Below, in pieces: positions 1-10,828 of a DNA stretch of 64,000 bases; position 1 is the stretch's first letter, and every line of letters begins with the position of its first letter. The stretch is from Hybos culiciformis (lineage: Eukaryota > Arthropoda > Insecta > Diptera > Hybotidae): NCBI GenBank assembly GCA_964007475.1, contig OZ023274.1:101069322-101133321 (forward strand). The letters are read 5' to 3'. Under the pieces are notes generated by a model. It saw only the letters and a program-made list of their open reading frames with translations. It did not search any database and was not told the DNA's origin. A program made the position numbers and the translations under genes.

Positions 1-3000
1 GTAGTTTGGAATTGTGAATTTGTATTTTTATGGAAAACTCTCGCATTTGTATAAAATGTACCCACATTCACATTAATTATACATTATCGAACTAAATCAA
101 GTAAATCCGATACTATTTCTTTTATTTAAGTTCAATGTTTTATTTACTCTTAAATTGTCCATATGTTAATTTACATAATGATGTGAAAAGTTTCTGAAAC
201 CAACAAAAAGTTTAGAGCACATCGTTTTAGTTTCATATATTTCATCCTTTTTTATAAGGCCCAAATATTATTTTTATGTTTTCAGCATAAAATAACCGGA
301 ACGAATTTTTCATTTCAGCATTTACTTACACACATAACATACATTGTTCGAAGTGAAAAATCTTAGCATAACACCACAAAAAATAATTTGAAAAGATTTT
401 CTCTTAATTTTTCCTCTTTGAATATATTGTCTGGTATCCATCCACGATGAACACTGCAATTATTTTTTATTTGAGAAAATTTTTACAATTAAAATTTTTT
501 TTTTTTTTTCTTTTTTTTATTTAGATAAAATGTCTTTATTCAGAAAAATGTTAATTGTATATGCCTAAATAGTTTATGGCTTCCCATTAAATTTTATGAA
601 AGGAGGAAATTATTAAATGCTCCGCAGGAAATAAAGATTAAAAGGAATTATATTATATTATTCGCTCATAATAAGAAAACTTACGGATTAATGTATTCAT
701 ATTTTTCTTTAATATGGATTAAGAATTATGATATAATTTCTAATCTTTATTAAAATTATTAAAAAGAAAAGCTTTGGAATTATTTTTAAATGAAGTCAAT
801 TTAAATTATAGTTAAATTATAGTCTCGAATTCGAATAATGTATGTAAATTTGAGCGACCACTTTTTTTTTTGTAAGTTAAATTTATATTCAGTGCTACAG
901 TTAAGAAACTGGTGTTCGACCTTCCGGCTGTAATATTACGTATGAAAAGTCGACCGTAAAGAACGTATGAAAACGTCAGTAAAAACAGATGGAAGTTTTA
1001 AAAACATAGTAGATTTTTATACATATATTTTATATTGAATTCATAAATTTTATATATTTTGGTTCAAAATAGTCGCCATCACTTTAAAAAAAGACTTTCA
1101 ATCAATGTTTGTTCCCGTTATTTATAATTCTGTAATGAAATGACGGCAACGTTATATTACGGTACGCTTATCGTCACCGCCTTCTAGGAAACCAAAATAT
1201 CTCATTTTTATAGTTATTGTTTCATTGATGTCATCCACCACCATATTTCGGCTGCTTAATATGACGCTAACGTTTTATTACAATATTTCTGGTTCCCAGC
1301 AAATTACAGCTTAAACAATGAAGCTTTTGAAAAATCTCTTAAAAATGCTTTGTAAATTTTTTGTAACTAAAATACGAATACCTAAATTTTTTTTTTAAAT
1401 ACAAAAAGAAGACAAAAGAAATATTTTTCCCTTTTAAGTTTAGGTGAAAAGAAAAATAGCTGCTTAACTATTTAAAATATTATTATTTATCTTTTACTTA
1501 AGATTTATCTTTTTGGGACAAAACTTATTTACTTTTTCTTTATGTAATGTTTTAAAAAAGTAGGTCAATAAAATTTAAAAAAAATTTATTATTTATATTT
1601 TTTTTTATGTATATAGAAAATTCAAATCAACATAGTCTTATAAGGTACCCATAAATACAAATACTTTCTTATGTTTGTAGAGTACAGTCCAAACAGATTT
1701 AATTGTAGTGATGCTTAGATATCTTTTCAACAATAAGTTTAATCCAATAATATAAAACATACAATAACCTACAGACATATCCAAATTCAAGTTTGTACTT
1801 TATCCTAACTTATATTCGTAAATATTTTTCATTAATAACATTAAAGCTTTTGAAAAGAGTGTTAAATTAGGGCAAAATTTAAAATGTATCTATTTATATA
1901 ATTTAATTAGATCTGTGACTTTTGACTGGTCCAAACTAATTAGCATAAATGGACTTTTAATTCATTTTCTCAAAAGTTTTATTACAGTTTAATTTAAAAA
2001 AAAAAACAACATAAATTACAAAGAAGTATATTTTAAATATTTTCCTCATGAGTATATTAATTTTTTTTTCATGTAAAAATACAAAATAAATATAGAATTG
2101 TACAAGAACTTTTGAAAAGATACTTGAAAGCACAAAATTGTTGAAATTTTCTACATTTTATACCTTATTCAGTTTTTTATTTATCTACAATATCTTTTAG
2201 TGTCATTATTGAATTAGTCTGACATGAAAATTTGTTATTTTTAACTATGCACTTCAAATGCATGAGATGAAAAATATAGAAAACAAAAAACCCGCAAAAT
2301 GATATTACAAGTGAGCTAATGACTGTTATGACACTTGACATTATTTTGTCAGGCCAAAATTGTATGTATTTATGATGTTTTCTTTTTTAATGAGTAACAC
2401 TAACAACATAACGTCTCTATTATTTTTTATTGCGTATTATATGTATATACTTTACACTATTTAAGTTATATGAATTGTAAATGCATGTTTGTTTTTTGTA
2501 CAAATGATATCAGATTATTATGTGTAGTACTATTTTTTTTATTCATTAAATTAAATAAATACAAATATGTATGTAAAAATCTATAAATAATGTCAGAAAT
2601 TGTATTGTTTTAGTTTTATTATGAGTATTACGAAATTTTGTCTTCGATGACTTGAGAAAACAGTCATATAGTTATTATACAAAAAAACTATAATTTAACT
2701 CAGTAATTCTACAAATGAACCCAAAAAAGATAAATTTTTGAATTAATATCTGATTTTAGCGTTATTATTATATATTTTCAACCTTGAGTATAATAATATT
2801 AATTAATTTGAGTGATTTTAATAGAATATCCTTTATTCTTGATAGCGATATAAGTTATATTTTTTCGAATGTTAAGATATTTATTTAAATTTATGTTGAT
2901 TAATTATTCCAAAACTATAAAATATGTAATTATTTCACCAGCAAAACAATTGTGTTAAGCATTATTAATTACTGTGACTTAATCTACTCAATTGCATTCT

Positions 3001-4900
3001 CAAAACAACTTTGGTTTTTATTTTATTTTTAGATTATTTTGATATTTTTGTTTGTTTTCCAACTGAATAAATTGATGCATTTGTCTCTCTAGAGAAAATG
3101 TGGTTTTAACCATGTTTATATACGAGCACATGATTATAATAATTTAACCACTATTAGGTTTAGAATATGATGTTTATTTAATTTAATTTTTTCAAAATAC
3201 TTTATCTGGTTACCAATTGCATTTATTTTATTTTGCATATAGATATAAATGTTAGCACTATTTAGTTTTAGTATTTAGGCTTAGAAATTAAACATGACCA
3301 AATTTATTTCAATTGTTAACCAACAAAATCATATATGAATAGTTTTTTGAGGTTTTGAAAAGCGAGAAATAATTATATATTTAGTTAAATATAATATAAT
3401 ATATATATGCAGAAATATACTTATTATGTGTTATATAAATATATAATTATAAATAAATATAAATATTAAATTTGGTTTAAACGTTTAACAATAATCAACC
3501 ACTGCAAATATTGTTGAAAATTTGTATTAAGCTCTTAAATGAGTGGGAATAAAAATCAAATATTCATTAAAATAATTAGCCGGAAACAAAATTATGCAAT
3601 GATCGAATAACATACATAACCAAAATCATTGATTTTACAAATAAATTTATTGGTTGCTTAAGGTCAAGAAAATTGTGACGGAAGCTTATTCATTAATTGG
3701 AAAATTTGCTGGCTTCTTAGCTTATACTTTAATGTGTAACTTAAAATTTCTGACCAATATCATCTGCTTTTGGAACTTCTCACGCCTTTATAAAATTTTT
3801 TGGTGAATTTAAAAAAAATTTATAAGAATTTTTGGGGAATATAAAGTTCCTTTTATTTATTTTATTTTTTTTTAAAACATCTAATTATTTTATCATTTAG
3901 AATAATACGAAATACAAAGCGAAAAACATATACATATATTTTCGTTCCATAAAATTACAGAAAACATAATTATTTTAAACTTTTTGTCATCATTATTCAC
4001 AAATTTTCTTAAGTTCAGTTCAAACATATTTATTTAATTAAATTATATTTTTTGTGTAGCGGCTTAGAAAGATAAACCCCATACTCAAACCATACAAACA
4101 GAATCAATAAACATTTTATATATATACAAACATATATCTTGATTTATTTTCAATAAAATTCAATTGAAAAAAGGAAAAGAAATATAAAATTGAAAACATA
4201 CTATATATGTATGTCTATAAAATTAGAAATGCTAGTTAGAAGACTTAATTAAAAAGACAAAAAAAATAGAGATTTCTTATTGTAGAGCTGAATGCTGTAG
4301 TTGTCACTTTTTTCAATTAACAATAATATTTTCGATTCGTTATTTTATTTATCTTTTCGTCTTATTTCGTCGACTTCTACTAGAAGAGATCAATAAATTG
4401 CGGCGCCACTGTTATCGCAGAATCCCCGTTTGACCAACTACGAAATATTTTTAAACTAATTGTATTGTTAATCAGTTTTACTTTCTAGAATATTATATTA
4501 ATGTATATGTTCCGTTTCTGATGAGCCTAAAACTTCACATCAGGCCGCAACAATTATTAACAACCTTTTAAAATTTTTAGTAAACCGTTTTGTGATCGAA
4601 AATGAATTTAATATTGTATAGTATGTTTCCGGCTTAAATCTAACATAATCCATTAGTTAAAATACTCTCACAATTAATTTAAAGCTTGGTTTATTTAACA
4701 TTTTCCTTCATTCTGTTTCAAAAATGTCTAGACAATATAAATTAATCTTAAGAATATTTAATTGAAATTATAACAAAAATCCATGTAGAAACAATGAATA
4801 AACATAGATTTTATTTACATAAAAAAAAGGGATTTTAATTCCCTATTATAATTTTGAATAATTATTCCATTATTGAAAATGTCGAAAATATTTCTATGGG
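1..4900. other. Gene-free AT-rich stretch
   Basis: No ORF or spliced coding pattern stands out on either strand. A slightly GC-richer block lies at about 900-1310, with several ACG/CGT-containing words, but it gives no convincing frame. Homopolymer A/T runs and TA-rich patches (for example around 3375-3470) account for most of the texture. A GGCGCC-containing patch near 4400 is discussed under findings. Confidence 0.6.
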
Positions 4901-5139
4901 CTGTTGAACAAAAATTATAAATTTTTTCTAGTTTTTCAACACGGAAAAAAAAATATTGTGTGTTCTTCCCAAGTAAATCACGAACGTGATTGCCGAAAAA
5001 AAATACAAATATTGTTAAACTTTTTTACAATTAAAACAAGAATTTCTAGCGGAATTTATCAAAAAAACAAAATCACAAAAAGACGTAAATTAATGATAGA
5101 TATTCTTCAAAAAATAGGGCATAGATTCTAAATTTAATG

Positions 5140-5655
5140 TACAAGTGTAGAAATTTTATTTCAAAAATCATAAATTTTTTTCTATGGTCAACGTGAAAAA
5201 TATTCACAAATAGATTTTATTTTTAAGTATTTGCAACCAAAAAAGGGGTAAGGTTCTAAGTGAAATATAGGAGTCTAGAAATTTAATTTAGGAAACTTAC
5301 CTATTTTTTTTTTTTAATCAGTGTGGAAAATATTCACAAAGACCTTTCTTTATTTAGTATTTGTAACCAAAAAAAGGGGTACGTTTCTAAGTTAAATTGA
5401 CAAGAGTAGAAACTTAATTAACGAAACTTACCTATTTTTTTTTCAATCAATGTGAAAAATATTCAGAAAGAGCTTTCATTATTTAGTATTTGTAACCAAA
5501 AAAGGGGAAAGCTTCTAAGTTAAATATACAAGTATAGAAATTTCAATTAGGCAACTTACCCAATTTTTTTTTAAAAATCAGTGTGAAAAATATTCACAAA
5601 GAGCTTTCATTATTTAGTATTTATAACCAAAAAAGGGGGAACGCTTCTAAGTTAA
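5140..5655. repeat. Tandem repeat, about 128-bp unit, about 4 copies
   Basis: Four imperfect copies of one unit are visible. Each contains AAAATATTCACAAA-like and AACCAAAAAAGGGG-like blocks followed by TTCTAAGTTAAAT. The AACCAAAAAAGGGG block recurs near 5238, 5363, 5491 and 5622, which gives spacings of 125-131 bp. A more diverged partial copy may extend upstream to about 4910. The array ends about 180 bp before the start codon of the SAM-domain pseudogene, so it could overlap that gene's promoter. Confidence 0.8.
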
Positions 5656-5832
5656 GTAGGCAACTGCAGATAAAATTAATATTTAGGCTTAGCCATTTAT
5701 AAGTTCGGGTAGAGTAGAGTGTGTTTTCTAAAAATAAAAATAATAAAATTAAATAAAAATATTAAAATTAAATAAAAAAGTTACTTTTTTTGTCGGATTG
5801 TTTTGTTTGTTTATTAATTACTGTTGTCAAAA

Positions 5833-8122
5833 ATGGATGCAGATTATTTAAGAGACGTGCTTACAGAAATTAAAATGGAAAATTTCTTGGAAAAATTTAT
5901 TGGTGAGTATTAAAAATTTGTAAAGGTTGTTAAATTTCAAGTAAAATAAATTTTTAGAAGAAGAATTCGACCGGGCAGCGTTTGAGAATTTGGACTATCA
6001 GACACGTACAACAATCATTCCTAAAGCTGGCCCCAGACAAAATTTTTGGAATGCTTATCGGAAAAAGTTTTTGAATTCAGTAATTTTTTTTTAATTTTTT
6101 TCAATAACATTTTTAAATGTGGAAGCTCACTTCGTCTTAATTCTTGTCATAATTTTTAGTTTGCTTTTACTTCATATAGAGAGCTTCCACTTAATTTATA
6201 CAATAATATATACTTGGCTAAAGTGCAGTTTATGGGAACCACTCAGAATGGGCTGAAACTTGGAGGGAGGGTAGAGGCGGTGCCCAAACTCACAAAACTG
6301 AAATCAGTTCTTGGGGCAAAGGCCCCGTTTTGGAGATAGGGCCCCCCAAAGTTTTCATACATTTTGTATGGCCAATTTTTTTTTTTTCCTCGATTTGCCC
6401 CATTTTTTGTAGAGAGCATAGGGTGTCCAAAACAAGAGAGGGGGGTGGGGGCGGGTGGTTCTGGTGGTTGGTCAGTGGGATTTGCGGTGCCAGCCACCAG
6501 ACCGCTCGCCCCCCACCCCCTCTCTTGTTTTGGGACACCCCCTATATTCTTTTCGCAAAAATAGGGCCAATCGGGCAAAAAAAAAATTCCCCATACAAAA
6601 TGTGTGAAAACTTTGGGAGTCCTATCTTCGAAACGGGGCCTTTGCCCCAAGAACTGATTTCAGTTTTGGGAGTTTGGGCATCGCCTCTACCCCCCTCCAC
6701 GTTTCAGCCCATTCTGAGTGGTTCCCATAAACTGCGCTTACGCCATATACTAAAATTTATATATTATATAACTTTATACTGTTTTGATTTCTACAGACGT
6801 TGTCCACAGCAACTACATTATCAAATTCATCTAGCTATTCTTATACTAGTGTTGTAAAAGATAACATTAATGATGTAAGTGTATCTAATTTTTTATGTGT
6901 GAATTTTAATTTAATATTTATTTTTCAGTTTTTAAGTACTGCTGTGCAGAATTTAGATGATCCAATATTGAACTCAATACCTAGTGCTTTTATATGTGAA
7001 TTACCCGTTCAATTTTTACCAGATCGCGACATCACAGCTTATTTTAATTGTTTTGACGGCCAATTAATAAAAAAAATTTATAACAATAATAAAATTTTGG
7101 ACAAGTTTTATCGTAATAAATTAGCAAATTTAATAATTCAAAAAGAATTTGAAATAGTTGCTAATAAAACAAAATAAAAACAACAAAATAAATCACCAGT
7201 TGTTTACACCGACGACATCAACGACAAAGTCGCTTTTTTACAATTTAATGTCGAACCCTGGGAAAGTGTAAAAAAATATTGGATAGGAAAAAAATATTCG
7301 TATGGAAAAAATATTTTCCAATGATGAAAAAGTTTCAATAAAAGATTACTACGAAACTTATCCAATTTTAAAATCACAAAAAGGAGGCATACTTTTGTAT
7401 GAAGATTTTGATTTGCTACCGGAAAGCAAAGATAAGAGCAATAAACTTTTTGCCAAATGGATGCAAATTAATAATAAAATAACAGAATATGCTAAAAGAA
7501 GAAACTCAAAAATTGTTGATATAGTAAAACAATATGAAGAGCAAGATATATGTGGGTTTATTTTGTTATGCTATTTATTATCATCCTGTGTGTATGTTCG
7601 AGTAAAAGAATCAAAAAGACAAAAACTTTCAAACCAAGAAGTTCTGGATAATTTTTTAATATTAATAAAAGTAATATTTTCATTTTATTTCAATACCTGT
7701 AAAAAATAATTAATATGCTATTTTCAGGACTCACGATCCATTTTGGAAAAAATTGAAAACAAAAGACAAGTGTGCGCTGAACAAAACTCAACATTACAGC
7801 CATTTATTGTTGTATTGGGAGAAAATTTTGGTAATATTTAAAAACTTTTTTTTAATAATTTAATTTTAAAAATCATCAATTTTTTACAGGTTCAATTACA
7901 TCATTTTATGTTGTTGTGAATGATACTGTATACAGAACGGAAAATTTACTAAGTGCAATAGACGTGTGTTTCAAATGCTTTTTCGCACTTAACGCCAGAT
8001 TTCCAGCAAGCTGTTTTCTTGTTTGGCAGTTTATTCAAAATTATATATATGAAATAAAGACTCCGCACGACAAAAAAATTACAGCATTAACCTCATTAAT
8101 AACCGATATAGAACAACAATAA
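5833..8122 (+). pseudogene. Broken SAM-domain accessory gene, homologue of the 29.9 kb gene
   Basis: Multi-exon gene, same family as the 29894-36436 gene. Inferred exons: 5833-5902, 5958-6079, 6797-6874, 6929 to 7670, 7728-7830, 7890-8122, all with GT-AG borders. Exons 1-2 encode a good SAM domain (residues about 5-60: LRDVLTEIKMENF at the start and IIPKAGPRQNFW in the last helix). The C-terminal exons align with the homologue: PWESV to PWETV, QPFIVV to QPMIVV, AIDVCFK to AVDICFK, FIQNYIYEI to FIQEYFYEI. Two defects break it: an in-frame TAA at 7175-7177, and a +1 shift between 7287 and 7322, most simply in the A7 run at 7288-7294. The segment matching exon 5 of the homologue is missing. An AATAAA lies at 8188. 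No transposase gene is nearby. The A-run shift could be a sequencing error, but the stop and the missing segment argue for decay. Protein made without repair would be about 172 aa. Confidence 0.8.
6214..6745. mobile_element. Foldback element in intron 2 of the SAM pseudogene
   Basis: Almost the whole 532 bp folds on itself. The left arm starts TTGGCTAAAGTGCAG and the right arm ends CTGCGCTTACGCCA; both continue into TTTATGGGAACCACTCAGAA and its complement, then through about 240 bp of arm. The loop is GC-rich (about 6455-6505) and contains the 'hub' GTTGGTCAGTGGGATTTGCG. The 5-mer TATAC flanks both ends (6209-6213 and 6746-6750), a candidate target duplication. The element sits between a good GT donor (6080) and AG acceptor (6796), so it would be spliced out. 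ORFs on both strands are by-products of the mirror arms. It is related to the elements at 17.0, 20.2, 51.1 and 55.2 kb. Confidence 0.85.
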
Positions 8123-8210
8123 GGTATTTTAAATACGCATAATTACTTAATATAAAAAATATTTACTTTACGCGATTTTTTTTCACAAATAAATTTTTAC
8201 AGTAAAACTG

Positions 8211-8450
8211 AATTATTTTTAATTTGATAATTTTGAATTATTATAGTTTTATAATTTTGAATATTTGCAATAACCTATATTAAACTATATTTTGTAAATT
8301 CGATAATTTTGAATTAGTACTCACATTATATAAATACATTAAACTAAATTTTTTAATTTGATAATTTTGATTTTTGAATTAGTACTTGCAATGTACCTGT
8401 ACTTTAATTTTTTTTAATTTGATATTTAATAATTTTGAATTAATTTTTTT
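8211..8450. repeat. Short AT-rich tandem repeat, about 66-70 bp unit
   Basis: The block GATAATTTTGAATTA recurs about every 66-70 bp (near 8226, 8292, 8361 and, degraded, 8423), with linking text such as TTAAACTA. It lies just downstream of the pseudogene's AATAAA. Confidence 0.6.
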
Positions 8451-8852
8451 TGTTTGAATAATTACAAAAGTACTAAGATGGTTAAATTTGTAAGAATAAA
8501 ATGTATAAATTTCTTATATTAAATGTATTTTTTTACAATTCTTAAAAATCAGTACAAATAATGAATAAATTCAAAAAAATTACGACTACAAATTTGTTAT
8601 TTTTTTATTTATATTTTTTCAGTGCCGTCAATATTTTTTCAATGTGCACCAAATAATTTAAATAACTTCGTTACTAAAAAAAGTAGGCAATTCCCGTGAA
8701 ATATATGTAAAATGCCCAATTTTTAAGCAATAATTGTCAAAAAAAATTACCAGAAATCTTGCACTAATTTAGATTTTTTGCATAAGTTAAGAATTTTGCT
8801 CCATTTAATTTGACTAACTTTCCTAAAAAATTTATCATGAAAACATAAAAAT

Positions 8853-9056
8853 ACGCTACTCTTCTCAAGTTTTCAACAAATTATATAAGAAATTTATTAT
8901 TGTCTCTGAATATTTTCCAGATTCTTCCCTAAAAAAAATGTTTTAGTCCTGAAAAAAAACGCTACTCTTCTCAAGTTTTTCAACAAATTATATAAGAAAT
9001 TTATTATTGTCTCTGAATATTTTCCAGATTCTTCCCTAAAAAAAATGGTTTAGTCC
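8853..9056. repeat. Recent tandem duplication, 106-bp period
   Basis: Two nearly identical copies start with ACGCTACTCTTCTCAAG at 8853 and 8959. They differ by only a few bases, notably TTTTC against TTTTTC. The near identity in fast-decaying AT-rich DNA suggests a young duplication. The rest of 8450-10110 shows no gene. Confidence 0.9.
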
Positions 9057-10114
9057 AATAATATATATAAATATTTTGAGTAGATTTAGTTAAGAAAAAT
9101 GTGTTTTATGTAGAGAAATATTTACACTAATTCCGATAGTATTTAGTTATAGTTATAATAAAATATGCACATGGCGTATATTTCTACAATAAATACCATA
9201 AAAAAGGAAGTAGGTAATACTCCTAATTTTTTCATAAATTTTGTCAAAAAAATCCACAATCCCAAAAACTCCCTAAAAATTGACACATTTTACCAGTTTT
9301 TGAGACAAAGTTTATGAAAATTTTTTCTCCGTGAATGACATCGAAATAACAATTCTTCAGGCATTAGGTGGTGTTTAGATCATGTCCATTAATTCTTTAA
9401 AAAAATAATATTTTTTTTCTGTTTTTTTTTCTGCTAAATGCCCCAGTGCCCCATTATAGATTATTGTTTTGTTAATGGCGTCACAGTACTTTATTTCAAG
9501 TTTTTTTTTTATTTATGCACTAATAAGATTATTAAATTAAAAAAATCCGTAAGAAAATTTTCTGTTTTCTGTATTGAATTATAGACGGTTCAATAAATTT
9601 TCAAATTAAATAAACATTTTATTTTTCTCAACAGAATTCTTTAAAATTCCATAATGTTTCATCCAGTTATTATTTAAAGGAAGTTAAGTTTCCTTTTTCA
9701 ACTTTAACTTAATTTTAAATTTATATTTTTTATAATAAAAGTTATAAGGTATATAAAGAAGTTTGTAAAGAAAATGTTTGCTAGTTTTGATAATAACTCA
9801 TGAAAGATAGTTTTCAAAAAAATAAATAAAATTTTTAACTGAGAGACTAGGCTAAGTTTAAATATACTCTTTAAATATATTGCGAAAAATGAAAATGATA
9901 TAAATATTAAATAATTATATATGATATGATTATTGAAGTTTATCCTTTTGTCATTTTGTTGTAATATCTACAAAACTAATTATATACATAATGCATATAT
10001 ACTGATCCTGGTCCCATATCAATATATTTACACAAAATAATTAGTAGTATGCCTTACTTGGGTTCCTACTAATATATAATAATGTAAAGTGGTTTTTCAA
10101 TTCTTTAATACTAG

Positions 10115-10820
10115 TAGTGTTTTACTTTTCCTGACATTTTTTAACTCCCGGGATTCGGGATTGGAAAAAGTTGTTTCCCGGGAAATTCCCGGGTCCCGGG
10201 ATTTCAAAAATTTGACGAAGTAGAAAACACCCGTTCGATCTCCGTAGATGTTGCTTGTATAGAATTAAGAGCATTAAATATTTTTTCTAAATTTGATGTC
10301 ATCTTACCAGTTCCTTCAAACAACAACATTTCTTTCCTTAATATTTGGTTGAAGTTGAAAGTAGTAGTAGTTGAAGTAGGTACACAATTTTTTTCAATTG
10401 CAATTTTTAATTTTCTTTTTCTACTTCTTTCTGTCTCTGTAATCGAAATCGATTTCGATATAATGTCGCTGGTAATAACAATTACATTTTCATCATCATC
10501 ATCATTATCATTTAACTCATATGGCGAAAAAAGGCACATACTTATGGATATAAAAAATGTACATAAAAACAGTCTCTCTTAGTTAAATATCCAAATAGCG
10601 CCTCCTATGGCGAAAAAGGCACATACTTATGGTTTATGGATATAAACGATGTAAATAAAGGGATTGTCAATTTGTTTTTTATCAGAAAGTAGTCAATTAA
10701 ATGAAAATTATCACAACGAAAATCCCGGGAAAAATTTCTAAATTCCCGGGATTCGGGAAATGTAAAACTAAGTAATTTCCCGGGAAATTGATCCCGGGAA
10801 ATCCCGGGAGTAACACACTA
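10115..10820 (-). mobile_element. Internally deleted hAT transposon with 8-bp target duplications
   Basis: The 8-mer AATACTAG lies directly on both sides (10107-10114 and 10821-10828), the duplication length typical of hAT insertions. The element begins TAGTGTTTTAC and its other end, read inward, is TAGTGTGTTACTCCCGGGAT, which is hAT-like. Both ends hold clusters of CCCGGGAATTCCCGGG-type palindromes, and a 12-mer ACTCCCGGGATT (10144 region) is matched by its complement at 10800-10811. Inside, the minus strand keeps only the C-terminal end of a hAT transposase. Length is 706 bp, too short to be autonomous, so it depended on a transposase from elsewhere. Confidence 0.85.
10204..10539 (-). pseudogene. 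hAT transposase C-terminal fragment
   Basis: The 111-aa reading frame ends in IQATSTEIERVFSTSSNF, which matches the conserved start of the hAT C-terminal dimerisation domain (xxTSxxSERxFS). Upstream residues include an Asp/Glu run and a basic segment (ERSRKRKLK). The frame stops where the CCCGGG palindrome cluster begins, so the second half of the dimerisation domain is gone, and the DDE catalytic region is absent. It lies in the hAT remnant bounded by AATACTAG duplications. Non-functional as a transposase; recognition rests on the ERVFS motif and the element's ends. Confidence 0.7.
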
Positions 10821-10828
10821 AATACTAG

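Noticed and set aside
4904..5131. 75-codon ORF upstream of the SAM pseudogene
   Set aside because: It lies in what looks like a degraded unit of the 128-bp tandem array. No motif or splice link to the gene was found.
6243..6857. Overlapping 66-175 codon ORFs on both strands
   Set aside because: They run through the mirror arms of the foldback element in an intron of the SAM pseudogene. The C-terminal part of the longest is just exon 3 in a wrong frame.
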